Part shown: piece after piece, positions 8,453 through 15,709 of the stretch | Layout: each line of letters begins with the position of its first letter | How positions within the stretch are numbered: position 1 is the first letter of the stretch | Assembly (NCBI GenBank): GCA_050251735.1 | Contig: JBFWMF010000002.1 | Coordinates: 114,647-178,646 of the forward strand | DNA length: 64,000 nt | Origin: Desulfitobacterium sp050251735 | GTDB taxonomy: Bacteria; Bacillota; Desulfitobacteriia; Desulfitobacteriales; Desulfitobacteriaceae | Direction: 5' to 3' | The notes under the pieces: model-generated | What the model was told of the DNA's origin: nothing | Databases searched by the model: none | The model's input: only the letters and a program-made list of their open reading frames with translations | Translations under genes and position numbers: made by a program

Positions 8453-9496
8453 ATGCTAAACACATGCCAAATGGTGTATCATCATAAGAATTGTTTAAAT
8501 ACAAAAAGACCCTATGCCAAGCCTTGTCGCTTATGTGTTGATGCCTGTCCTCATCAAGCTATATCCGAGTATCGAGAAATCGATACCAAAAGATGTACGG
8601 AATGTGGAGTTTGTATGGCTGTCTGTCCCAGTGATGGATTTGTAGATCGATATGTTGACCTCCTCCATCAATATATCGAGGGAACCGACGGAGATATTAT
8701 TTTAAATTGTCCGCAAGCTGCGAGCTTAGGATTTGAGATATCTTGTCTAGGAATTATTGATCATGATTTGTGGCTTACCTTAATTGATCTGGCTAGAGAA
8801 AAAAAGATAACAATTCATACGGGTAAATGTACAGAATGTCCCGATAAGAAGGCTTGCGCCATAAGTGTTAAAACATTTAAAGAGATTCACGAGAGTTGGC
8901 CGAATCATCCTCCAGTGATGATCAAAGTCAGTCCTGACCAGCAGGTTGAGGATGAATCCGCATCATCGGATGTAAGGAAAACAGTCCTTCCCAAAATAGA
9001 ATCAGCAGAGAAAAAAGGATGGAGAAAAAAAGGATGGGAGAAACTTGAAAACATTTTGCCTGGACTGACAGCCGATGAAGCATATCCCATACCACGAACT
9101 CGAGAATTATTGGTCAGGCGGATGTCAGTAACGTCACAGGACAAAATTCCATTGCCTGCTTTACAAGTGAAGAAGGGTTGTACGAGCTGTGGAGTTTGTG
9201 TGGCTATCTGCCCTCAAGCTGCTCTCACTAAAAAAGAAGAGGGGGATGAACTTTCTCTAATCTATGAACCTTACAAATGTGTGCGATGTCAACGCTGCGT
9301 CAACATATGTAACCCTAAAGCGTTGGGTTTTGCTAAAAAGCTATTATCTCAGCGGCATTTCACGGGTAAGATTCTTCTCCACAAAGGTAGTCCTAAACAT
9401 TGTGTTCGTTGTGGAAAGCAGGTGTTTGACAACTCTGAACCTCCCATGTGCATTGCGTGTGCTTCCTCTAAAAGTGATAGCATCTTTTCTTCATAA
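8453..9496 (+). CDS. Multi-cluster 4Fe-4S protein with C-terminal zinc-ribbon-like knuckle
   Basis: 347 residues from ATG at 8453 (GAGGTG upstream). It has four ferredoxin-type cysteine sets: CRLCVDACPHQA near residue 25, CTECGVCMAVCPSDG near 50, then after a linker CTSCGVCVAICPQAA near 240 and CVRCQRCVNICNPKA near 275. A separate CTECPDKKAC lies near 125, and the end has CVRCGKQVF...CIACAS, which looks like a zinc knuckle. No signal peptide or membrane segment, so it is cytoplasmic. Such proteins serve as electron relays or as accessory proteins to molybdoenzymes or hydrogenases. No partner enzyme is next to it, so the role is unknown. A basic lysine-rich linker (residues 180-205) splits the two halves. 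Confidence 0.85.
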   Translation: MLNTCQMVYHHKNCLNTKRPYAKPCRLCVDACPHQAISEYREIDTKRCTECGVCMAVCPSDGFVDRYVDLLHQYIEGTDGDIILNCPQAASLGFEISCLGIIDHDLWLTLIDLAREKKITIHTGKCTECPDKKACAISVKTFKEIHESWPNHPPVMIKVSPDQQVEDESASSDVRKTVLPKIESAEKKGWRKKGWEKLENILPGLTADEAYPIPRTRELLVRRMSVTSQDKIPLPALQVKKGCTSCGVCVAICPQAALTKKEEGDELSLIYEPYKCVRCQRCVNICNPKALGFAKKLLSQRHFTGKILLHKGSPKHCVRCGKQVFDNSEPPMCIACASSKSDSIFSS

Positions 9497-9532
9497 TGTT
9501 TCTAAGAGAATCATGGGGTGGAGATTGCGTGC

Positions 9533-9895
9533 TCAAAACATAAAATAATGATATAAGAGCTTACCATGATTAATACCTATCAAAACAATGTAAACTAGTA
9601 AGAAATCAGTGGCTATTCCTGCTGCAATTCCAGTTAATAATCTGCGTTTATTTGTGCTCTTCCATAAACCTAAATATTGAGCGCTCCCATCGATTCCTAG
9701 TGGAATAAGCAGAAGGACCAAAATACCGAGAGGTATATGACGGTATTTTATAGCAATTAATCCCCCAATAATATATCCGAATAATATTCCGGTACATCTT
9801 GCACAGATGGGAAATTGATGGCCTCTAAAAAAGAAGGACCTTTCGGGTAACTGGTGACATAGAAAGAAATAATTTAATATTTTTCCAACGTTCAT
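9533..9895 (-). CDS. DUF2085 small membrane protein
   Basis: About 120 residues. The ATG at 9895 is preferred over an in-frame GTG at 9904, because AGGTGA lies just upstream of the ATG. The motif CHQLPERSFFFRGHQFPICA followed by RCTGILFGY is the signature of DUF2085 proteins. Three or four membrane helices follow. Function is unknown; the conserved Cys-His residues suggest metal or redox chemistry in the membrane. It is convergent with the iron-sulfur gene at 8453 and sits in tandem with the zinc-ribbon gene at 9938. Confidence 0.85.
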   Translation of the reverse strand: MNVGKILNYFFLCHQLPERSFFFRGHQFPICARCTGILFGYIIGGLIAIKYRHIPLGILVLLLIPLGIDGSAQYLGLWKSTNKRRLLTGIAAGIATDFLLVYIVLIGINHGKLLYHYFMF

Positions 9896-9937
9896 GATAA
9901 TCACCTAAACTACTACTTCTAAACTATTTTCCTATAA

Positions 9938-10318
9938 TCAAGAACCTGTAGCTGAACTGAGAGCTCCCCATATAAGGCCGATAGTATAAAGAACCATTCC
10001 GCCTGCAACCCCTAATATCGTCCAATTGCAAACTGACTTAGCACTTTCAGGCTTCTTTGTCCGCCAAACAAAAAATAGTATGATACCAACAATAGGCATA
10101 CAAAACGAAAACGCTTTGGCTACTTTTGGCGTATCGTCCTTAACGGTAGGCCCGTGCTTAATAAGTCGTACTCCACATTCCTTACAAAACTCTTGTTCTG
10201 ATTTAGTAGTCGCGCCACAGGCTTGACAATGCTTGGTTCCATAGAGGGGCCGTACTCCACAATTTGGACAAACCTTAGTTTTTTTGCTAACTTCCGAACC
10301 GCATTTACGACAGAACAA
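9938..10318 (-). CDS. Double zinc-ribbon membrane protein
   Basis: 126 residues from TTG at 10318, with AAGGGG upstream on the minus strand. The N-terminal part holds three CxxC knuckles plus a fourth (CRKCGSE, CPNCGVR, CQACGA, CKECGVR), giving two zinc ribbons. Two membrane helices follow (around FCMPIVGIILFFVW and WTILGVAGGMVLYTIGLIWG). Proteins of this design are common and mostly uncharacterised in Firmicutes. It is probably co-transcribed with the DUF2085 gene, 42 bp downstream. Confidence 0.75.
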   Translation of the reverse strand: MFCRKCGSEVSKKTKVCPNCGVRPLYGTKHCQACGATTKSEQEFCKECGVRLIKHGPTVKDDTPKVAKAFSFCMPIVGIILFFVWRTKKPESAKSVCNWTILGVAGGMVLYTIGLIWGALSSATGS

Positions 10319-10510
10319 TCTTTCTATCCCCTTTCGAATAATTTAAAATCATCGCAAGATATTCTGCGTTACCTATAATATTCTTTGATTATACGTAAAT
10401 TTTGATAAGATGTCCAAAATTATTATCTAGAAAATTAATAAGACACATCGTTTCATTATCAGGTATCATTAATCCAAACGAATTGATTTAACTTTTTCGA
10501 TTACCTTAAC

Positions 10511-10541
10511 AGAAAAACACGGTTGACAACCGTGGTTTTTT
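10511..10541 (-). terminator. Bidirectional-looking terminator
   Basis: CACGGTT (10518-10524) and AACCGTG (10528-10534) pair over a 3-base loop. T-rich tracts occur after the hairpin on both strands. On the minus strand it ends the gene at 10563-10871. Confidence 0.75.
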
Positions 10542-10562
10542 ACATTCTGACTATAACCGGGC

Positions 10563-10871
10563 TTAATTGTTATGGTGATGATGACCGCATCCACAGCCCG
10601 GCCCATGAACATGTAGGGTAGGCGTGGGGCCTTTTTGATTTGCGGTCTTTTTTTTAACGGTTTCTCTCAGAAGTTGATCTGTTAAATGCTGAGTATGGGA
10701 AAGAGGCTGTTGTTGAATTTCTAAGGCGAGTTCAACGGTTTGGCGCAGGATTTCCTTGGGTACCCCTAAGGCTTTAGCGTCCGTCATAGCAGAACGTAGA
10801 CTTGCTAGAGCATTTGTTGCAGCTGCTGCAGAGATTTTTATCAACAGTGTTGTTTTTTGATCTAACTCCAT
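10563..10871 (-). CDS. Small AhpD/CMD-like helical protein with a His/Cys-rich tail
   Basis: 102 residues from ATG at 10871, with a GGGGGGAT ribosome site. Residues 1-60 are helical and alanine-rich (KISAAAATNALASLRSAMTD, LGVPKEILRQTVELALEIQQ), a pattern resembling the helical core of carboxymuconolactone decarboxylase/AhpD proteins, but the usual CxxC active site is absent. The tail reads HVHGPGCGCGHHHHNN, a likely binding site for nickel, zinc or copper. It is a single-gene unit with its own terminator and an upstream gap divergent from the flavoprotein at 11040. A metal storage or delivery role is possible; the family link is weak. Confidence 0.6.
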   Translation of the reverse strand: MELDQKTTLLIKISAAAATNALASLRSAMTDAKALGVPKEILRQTVELALEIQQQPLSHTQHLTDQLLRETVKKKTANQKGPTPTLHVHGPGCGCGHHHHNN

Positions 10872-11039
10872 CCGGATCCCCCCTAAATCTTATACTAAAG
10901 CTAATATAGCATAAGACACTTCTAATCTCAAAATTTGCCGGTATTCTTAATGCAACACAAAGCTTGTAGTTGAGTTGATTTCTATTCTAGGAAAAGTTGT
11001 GCTAAAATTAGGATATTGCGATTAGAGGAAGGATGTAAA

Positions 11040-12299
11040 ATGAGCAAAGAACGCGTTATTGTAATCGGAGCAGGAGCAGCAGGCCTCATGGCTGCCGGAC
11101 AAGCAGCTTTAGCAGGAGCCGAGGTTATACTATTGGAGAAGAAGGAACGTCCCGGGAGGAAAATTGCAATTTCGGGAAAGGGACGTTGTAATCTAACCAA
11201 TGCTGAGAATGTGGTCGATTTTATTCAAAGCTATCCCGGCAATGGTCGTTTCCTCCACGGGATTTTACGAGAATTTGATAATATTAAACTTCGAGAGTTT
11301 TTCTCTCAATATGGTGTCGAGACTAAGGTTGAGCGGGGAGGGCGGGTTTTCCCTATTTCCGATGATGCGGAGCAGATCGTCGAAGCTTTGTTGAAATATA
11401 TCATGGATGCCGGCGTAGAACTGGCAACAGAGCGGACGGTTGACGAAATCCTCCTAGAAGAGGGGGGTGTTTGTGGGGTTCGCTTAAGTACTGGCCAGAT
11501 CATGGAAGGAAAATCCGTTATTCTCTGCACCGGGGGCGGTTCTTATCCAGGCACAGGCTCTACAGGTGATGGCTATAGAATCGCTAAAAAATTGGGACAT
11601 AAGGTTATTGCCCCGAGACCGGCTCTTGTGCCTTTGAAAACGGCTGAGAACTGGGTGAAAGAAGCGCAAGGACTTTCCTTGCGTAATGTGGAAGCTACTT
11701 TATGGTATGGAGGGAAAAGGCAAAAGACGGAATTTGGAGAGATGCTCTTTACCCATTTTGGTGTTAGCGGTCCTATCATTCTCTCCTTAAGCCGTTGGGC
11801 GGGAGAGGCTTTAAGCCGCGAGGAAAAGGTGCGGTTAACTATTAATCTTAAACCTGCTCTCACTTTGGAGCAGCTAGATCAAAGAGTGCAAAGAGATTTC
11901 CAAAAGTTTTCTAATAAGCAGTTTAAGAATTCATTGGATGAAATGCTCCCTAAGAGTTTAATTCCTGTGATTATTAAGTTGTCCGAGATTCCTCCGGAAC
12001 GAACGGTTCACAGTATTTGCCGCGAGGAGAGAAAGCACCTAGTCCAACTAATGCAGGAACTACCGTTAACCATAATAGAGACATTACCCTTAGCCGCTGC
12101 TATCGTGACAGCTGGGGGAGTAGATGTAAAGGAAATCGACCCAAAAAAAATGGCTTCAAAAAAAGTTTGTGGACTATATTGGGCTGGTGAAGTGGTAGAT
12201 GTGGATGGAGTAACAGGAGGATATAACCTTCAAGCTGCATTTGCCATGGGCTATCGAGCAGGAAGGGCTGCTGGGGAATATGTCTTAATGAAAGAGTAG
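11040..12299 (+). CDS. HI0933/YhiN-family FAD-dependent oxidoreductase
   Basis: 419 residues from ATG at 11040 (GAGGAAGGA upstream; the in-frame TTG at 11016 precedes that ribosome site). An N-terminal Rossmann fold starts VIVIGAGAAGLMAAGQAA, followed by GRKIAISGKGRCNLTNA, which is specific to this family, and the C-terminus has AGEVVDVDGVTGGYNLQ and AFAMGYRAG for FAD contact. Length fits the family (about 400-420). These cytosolic flavoproteins are widespread but their substrate is not established. The next gene (12381) follows after 81 bp, so the two may be co-transcribed. Confidence 0.9.
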   Translation: MSKERVIVIGAGAAGLMAAGQAALAGAEVILLEKKERPGRKIAISGKGRCNLTNAENVVDFIQSYPGNGRFLHGILREFDNIKLREFFSQYGVETKVERGGRVFPISDDAEQIVEALLKYIMDAGVELATERTVDEILLEEGGVCGVRLSTGQIMEGKSVILCTGGGSYPGTGSTGDGYRIAKKLGHKVIAPRPALVPLKTAENWVKEAQGLSLRNVEATLWYGGKRQKTEFGEMLFTHFGVSGPIILSLSRWAGEALSREEKVRLTINLKPALTLEQLDQRVQRDFQKFSNKQFKNSLDEMLPKSLIPVIIKLSEIPPERTVHSICREERKHLVQLMQELPLTIIETLPLAAAIVTAGGVDVKEIDPKKMASKKVCGLYWAGEVVDVDGVTGGYNLQAAFAMGYRAGRAAGEYVLMKE

Positions 12300-12380
12300 C
12301 TATTTAAATTTAGTTTAATAATTCATGATCAAGTCTTAGTTCATGAAATTGACGCATAGACTAATGAAGAGGTGAGGTTT

Positions 12381-12947
12381 ATGCGTCGTTTGAATTTATT
12401 TAGCAGGAGAAAATGGAGAAGGGCAAAGAGCCGTTCTTGGTGGAGTGTGCCCGGGAGCATAGGCCTTAGGAAAAATTCGCCCACAGGTTTTCGAAAACTA
12501 GAACAGATGATGATTCGTGCAGTTGTTCTCTCTGCTGTAGTTTTGGTTTTGATTCAAATGGGGCTAGGGCTGGCGAAAAATCCTGTTGATTATTATATTT
12601 CAGTCGCTCAAAATGTTGAAGCTCCTTCCTTGGATAGTACACCTGTATCCAGTACGGTAACACCGGACTTAATACAAGAAATTGTTTCTCAAACATTTCA
12701 AATAACGCTCAAGGCTGATCCTGCTGCACCGATTCGTGTGGCTCAAAATGGGAAATTCTTAGGGACATTAGCGCGGGGAGAATTAGTGATCCCAATTCAG
12801 GTAGGAAATCTGCAGTTGGATGGAACTAATGTACCAACAATAGTTCGGGTACAAGTCATAGAAAAGGCTCCGGAGCTTGTTGAACCACGACAGAATCAGA
12901 CGGTTATGATCGAACATAATATTCAGATGTTAAGGGTCAGGCGCTAA
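12381..12947 (+). CDS. Hypothetical single-pass membrane protein, 188 aa
   Basis: Start ATG at 12381 with GAGGTGAGG upstream; an in-frame GTG at 12372 lies inside that ribosome site. The first 40 residues are strongly basic (RRKWRRAKSRSWW). One membrane helix follows (about residues 47-66, RAVVLSAVVLVLIQMGLGLA), then an exported domain of about 120 residues ending IEHNIQMLRVRR. The domain is rich in short beta strands (FQITLKADP, RVAQNGKFLGTL, TIVRVQVIE). I do not recognise the family. The basic N-terminus plus single anchor suggests a protein with a short cytoplasmic tail and an extracellular domain. Confidence 0.7.
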   Translation: MRRLNLFSRRKWRRAKSRSWWSVPGSIGLRKNSPTGFRKLEQMMIRAVVLSAVVLVLIQMGLGLAKNPVDYYISVAQNVEAPSLDSTPVSSTVTPDLIQEIVSQTFQITLKADPAAPIRVAQNGKFLGTLARGELVIPIQVGNLQLDGTNVPTIVRVQVIEKAPELVEPRQNQTVMIEHNIQMLRVRR

Positions 12948-13022
12948 TTTGAGTTTGCTGTTTTTAAATTCCTTGTTTTTTCGTATTATTTATGCTAAAT
13001 TTATATGGATTATGGAATTTGT

Positions 13023-13130
13023 ATATGTCATGGGGTTGAGGCAAACTTTACGAAAGTAAAGGACGCTAAAGCTATGGGTCTAAGGTTGTATATTACAGCT
13101 AGGATTGCCAAGCTACAAGTTTTTAGAACT
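13023..13130 (+). promoter_or_regulatory. c-di-GMP-I (GEMM) riboswitch
   Basis: The core matches the c-di-GMP-I class: GGCAAAC (13040-13046), a P2 hairpin CTTTA-CGAAAG-TAAAG with a GAAA tetraloop, then GGACGC-TAAAGC, the tetraloop receptor segment GGGTCTAAGG (13076-13085), and a 3' strand GGATTGCC (13102-13109) matching the GGGTTACC region. The base equivalent to Vc2 G20, which contacts one guanine of the ligand, appears to be G, as expected for c-di-GMP rather than cGAMP variants. There is one extra T in the CGC-AAAGC joining strand. A terminator follows at 13139 and then nhaA at 13269, so the likely control is transcription termination. Confidence 0.88.
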
Positions 13131-13138
13131 TCTTAGGG

Positions 13139-13172
13139 GAGAGTAGTTCCTTTTTGGACTGCTCTCTTTTTA
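13139..13172 (+). terminator. Riboswitch expression-platform terminator
   Basis: GAGAGTAGTTCC (13139-13150) pairs with GGACTGCTCTC (13156-13166) with one bulge and one G-T pair, followed by TTTTTATATT. It lies only about 30 bases after the aptamer and before any coding sequence, so it is read as the switchable platform. Confidence 0.8.
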
Positions 13173-13186
13173 TATTCTTTTTTAGG

Positions 13187-13213
13187 AAAGGAGGAAAGAA
13201 CATGCACGAATGA
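13187..13213 (+). promoter_or_regulatory. Strong Shine-Dalgarno with a three-codon ORF (M-H-E-stop) in the nhaA leader
   Basis: AAAGGAGG at 13187-13194 is a near-perfect ribosome site, seven bases before ATG CAC GAA TGA (13202-13213). It is 74 bases away from the nhaA start, which has its own site (GAGGGGGAG). It could be a leader mini-ORF or a remnant of a lost gene. Confidence 0.4.
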
Positions 13214-13268
13214 GTGGGCTATTTTAAGCACTCTATTAAGATATGAGTATTTTTGAGGGGGAGATCGA

Positions 13269-14438
13269 ATGATTACGCAGAATAAGACAATCAATTTATT
13301 GCAGGAGTTTTCAATTCCTCTAATCTTAGGTGTCATTATTGCACTTGTCTGGGCTAACATATCACCGGAAAGCTATCATTATTTTGTTCACTATGAGGTT
13401 GTGGGCCATATATCTTTGCATTTTTTTGTTAACGATATTTTTATGGTCTTCTTTTTTGCTATGGCAGCTATCGAAATTACTCAAAGCTTATTACCCGGAG
13501 GAAGTTTAAACCCGCTAAAGCGGGCAATCAATCCGCTGATGGCGACTGTTGGTGGTGTCTTAGGACCAGCCCTTGTATATATAGGTTTGAATGCATTGAT
13601 TGGAAGCCCCGAATTTACAAAAGGTTGGGGTATACCTACAGCCACAGATATTGCTTTAGCATGGCTGGTAGCAAGAATGGTGTTTGGTGCTCACCACCCT
13701 GCAGTCTCCTTCTTACTTCTTCTAGCTATCGTTGATGATGGAATTGGTCTGATGATTATCGCTTTCTTCTATCCCGACCCTGCTAATCCAGTGGCTCCAA
13801 TTTATTTACTGCTTACAGTGGCGGGTATGATGGTTGCCTATTTTCTTAAACGTAAAAATATTCAGAGCTACTGGCCCTATATAATTTTAGGCGGAGCCTT
13901 GAGTTGGATAGGCCTTTATCAGGCTCATATTCATCCTGCTCTAGCCTTAGTTTTTATCGTTCCTTTCTTACCTCACCCCTCACGAGAAGAGGCCGGCTTG
14001 TTTGAAGATGACCCTAATGATCACTCTACTCTGAAAACGTTTGAACATGAGTGGAAGATCTTTGTTGATTTTGGCCTTCTCTTGTTCGGATTAACCAATG
14101 CTGGGGTTGAGTTTTCCGGAATCAGTACCCTCACATGGCTTGTGTTTATAGCTCTCATTGCTGGAAAAACCATTGGGATTTTCTTGATGGGATCACTGGC
14201 AACGTTTTTGGGCTTTCCTTTCCCAAAAGGTATGGGCTATAAAGAGCTCTTTGTCGCTGGTGTGATTGCGGCAATGGGGCTTACTGTTGCACTGTTTGTA
14301 TCAGGTGTTGCATTTGTTGATCCGGGTCTTCAAGGAGCTGCAAAAATGGGAGCTCTCTTCAGTGTGGTTGCAGCTTTAATTGCTTATATTGCCGGTAAAG
14401 CTCTGAAGATTAGAAAAATCAAAGTCATGGATAATTGA
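13269..14438 (+). CDS. nhaA: Na+/H+ antiporter NhaA
   Basis: 389 residues from ATG at 13269 (GAGGGGGAG upstream), typical NhaA length, with 11-12 membrane segments. The ion-binding core is present: PTATDIALAW and LLAIVDDGIGL hold the paired aspartates equivalent to E. coli Asp163/Asp164, next to the assembly of unwound helices. ALVFIVPFLPHPS and the C-terminal GYKELFVAGVIAAMGLTVALFVS also fit. The protein exchanges cytoplasmic Na+ for external protons across the cell membrane for pH and sodium balance. It stands alone downstream of a c-di-GMP-I riboswitch and its terminator, so its expression probably depends on c-di-GMP. Confidence 0.93.
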   Translation: MITQNKTINLLQEFSIPLILGVIIALVWANISPESYHYFVHYEVVGHISLHFFVNDIFMVFFFAMAAIEITQSLLPGGSLNPLKRAINPLMATVGGVLGPALVYIGLNALIGSPEFTKGWGIPTATDIALAWLVARMVFGAHHPAVSFLLLLAIVDDGIGLMIIAFFYPDPANPVAPIYLLLTVAGMMVAYFLKRKNIQSYWPYIILGGALSWIGLYQAHIHPALALVFIVPFLPHPSREEAGLFEDDPNDHSTLKTFEHEWKIFVDFGLLLFGLTNAGVEFSGISTLTWLVFIALIAGKTIGIFLMGSLATFLGFPFPKGMGYKELFVAGVIAAMGLTVALFVSGVAFVDPGLQGAAKMGALFSVVAALIAYIAGKALKIRKIKVMDN

Positions 14439-14799
14439 CCTTTAATGATGATAAATTAAATTAGGCCTTGAAAATGAGCCTGAACCATCATATAATTTAA
14501 TTTAATATTTAATTGCGACATCTGGAGGACGGCGTAGATACCTTGTAGGATGGTTTGGCGAATTATAAGATTGCTTTAGTACAAATGAAGAAGGGAAGGA
14601 CGGTAGTACGGTGAATTGAAAAAATTGACACCGTTAGGTGTCTTTTTTATTATCTTTTTTGAGCAGGATATAAGCATTATAGTGATCTGCGACTAGGAAT
14701 AACACCCTAAAAGCCTTAATGTCTAAAATCTCATTGTGTAGTACTATTAAGGATGGGTTAATCTAATTAATGAATCCCTTCAGGGAAAGGATGAATAAG
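14439..14799 (+). promoter_or_regulatory. Leader of the aromatic operon with an intrinsic terminator
   Basis: This 361-bp gap ends with a terminator before the HutP-like gene: GACACC (14627-14632), loop GTTA, GGTGTC (14637-14642), then TTTTTT. Upstream are two related stretches: GGACGG at 14527-14532 followed closely by TAG, and GGACGGTAG at 14598-14606. TAG triplets fall at 14535, 14546, 14577, 14604 and 14635 (the last in the terminator loop). A terminator between promoter and first gene implies attenuation; an antiterminator protein of the HutP family is the first gene product. No T-box motif was seen. Confidence 0.6.
14627..14648 (+). terminator. Leader terminator before the HutP-like gene
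   Basis: Six-bp stem GACACC/GGTGTC with a GTTA loop and a six-T tract. It is about 150 bases upstream of the first coding sequence of the aro operon. Confidence 0.8.
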
Positions 14800-15237
14800 A
14801 TGGTAGCCGAAAGTAAAAAGATTGCTATGGCGGCACTGCGCATGGCTATGACAGAAAGTAGAGAGGAGGAAGCTCATTTAAAGGAAGGTTTCAATCGGCA
14901 TGGGATACATGCTGTGGCAGTGGATTATGGCGGCGAGTATCTTACTGCGATTAAAAAGATTGTGGAACGGAGTATTGTCGCAGCTAAACGAGAAGGTGTC
15001 ATTAAAGAGACCCATGGGGACGAAGGGGCTGTGGCCGGGGCTACTCGTGAAGCTCTAAGCCAAATTATGCCTAAGGCCATGGGGTTAAATATCGGTGGGA
15101 AAGTAGGAATTGCGCGAAGGGATGAGCATTTATCAGTTGCTGTATTCTTTGGCGTTGGCTTATTACATCTCGATGAGGTAGCGGTAGGGCTTGGTCATAG
15201 AGCTGTTACCAAAGAGATGAAGAGTTTGGATACTTAA
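14800..15237 (+). CDS. HutP-family RNA-binding antiterminator-like protein
   Basis: Start taken at ATG 14800 with GGGAAAGG nine bases upstream, giving 145 residues, close to the usual 148 of HutP; ATG at 14770 is in frame but lacks a site. Recognisable HutP features are a central GAVAGATREALSQI helix and the C-terminal LSVAVFFGVGLLHLDEVAVG followed by LGHRAV, which contains the histidine near the end. In Bacillus, HutP binds L-histidine plus Mg2+ and UAG-rich leader RNA to prevent termination of hut. From memory, two other metal-binding histidines of Bacillus HutP are replaced here by glycine (GAVAGA region), so the ligand may differ. It is the first gene of an aromatic operon, 14 bp before aroH. 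Confidence 0.75.
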   Translation: MVAESKKIAMAALRMAMTESREEEAHLKEGFNRHGIHAVAVDYGGEYLTAIKKIVERSIVAAKREGVIKETHGDEGAVAGATREALSQIMPKAMGLNIGGKVGIARRDEHLSVAVFFGVGLLHLDEVAVGLGHRAVTKEMKSLDT

Positions 15238-15251
15238 GCGAGGTGAATGAA

Positions 15252-15617
15252 TTGACAAGTGTACGTGGTCTTCGCGGTGCGATTACAGTAGAAGAAAATG
15301 ATCCTGAACACATTCGAGAAGCAACTCATGAACTCATCAATGAAATAGTAAGACGAAATTCACTTGCACCTGAAGATATCATTAGTGCGATATTTACGCT
15401 TACGCAGGATCTTGACGCGGCATTTCCGGCAACCTTTGCCCGCCAGTTGGGCTGGGACCGAGTGCCTATGATCTGCCTCAACGAGATTCCAGTTCCGGGG
15501 TCACTTCCTCGATGTCTACGAGTGCTGCTGCATATAGAGACATCTCTAACTCAGGCTGAAATCCAGCCGGTTTATTTACGGGATGCAATCAATCTTCGTC
15601 AAGATTTATTTCAATAA
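15252..15617 (+). CDS. aroH: Chorismate mutase, AroH class
   Basis: About 121 residues from TTG at 15252 (AGGTGA five bases upstream; the in-frame GTG at 15243 lies within the site). AroH-class marks are the N-terminal VRGLRGAITVEENDPEHI, FTLTQDLDAAFPATFAR, CLNEIPVPGSLPRCLRVL and YLRDA. The enzyme converts chorismate to prephenate, the branch point to tyrosine and phenylalanine, in the cytoplasm as a trimer. The key arginines in RGLRG and RCLRVL are visible. It is translated just after the HutP-like gene and before aroF and tyrA. Confidence 0.92.
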   Translation: MTSVRGLRGAITVEENDPEHIREATHELINEIVRRNSLAPEDIISAIFTLTQDLDAAFPATFARQLGWDRVPMICLNEIPVPGSLPRCLRVLLHIETSLTQAEIQPVYLRDAINLRQDLFQ

Positions 15618-15685
15618 TACTAAATTGTTTCAGAATGGTAGATTTTGCTCGCATCGTAAGTGAGTAATCATAAGCAAAAAATGTA

Positions 15686-15694
15686 GGACGGTAG
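15686..15694 (+). repeat. Third copy of the GGACGGTAG motif, in the aroH-aroF gap
   Basis: GGACGGTAG here is identical to 14598-14606 in the operon leader, and a looser copy (GGACGGcGTAG) lies at 14527. All three are in untranslated parts of the same operon, so they may be protein-binding RNA sites. Not proven. Confidence 0.4.
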
Positions 15695-15709
15695 TGAGGA
15701 GTGTAGACC

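Noticed and set aside
14439..14799. aro leader considered as a T-box riboswitch
   Set aside because: No AGGGTGGNACCGCG-like T-box sequence and no specifier-loop arrangement was found.
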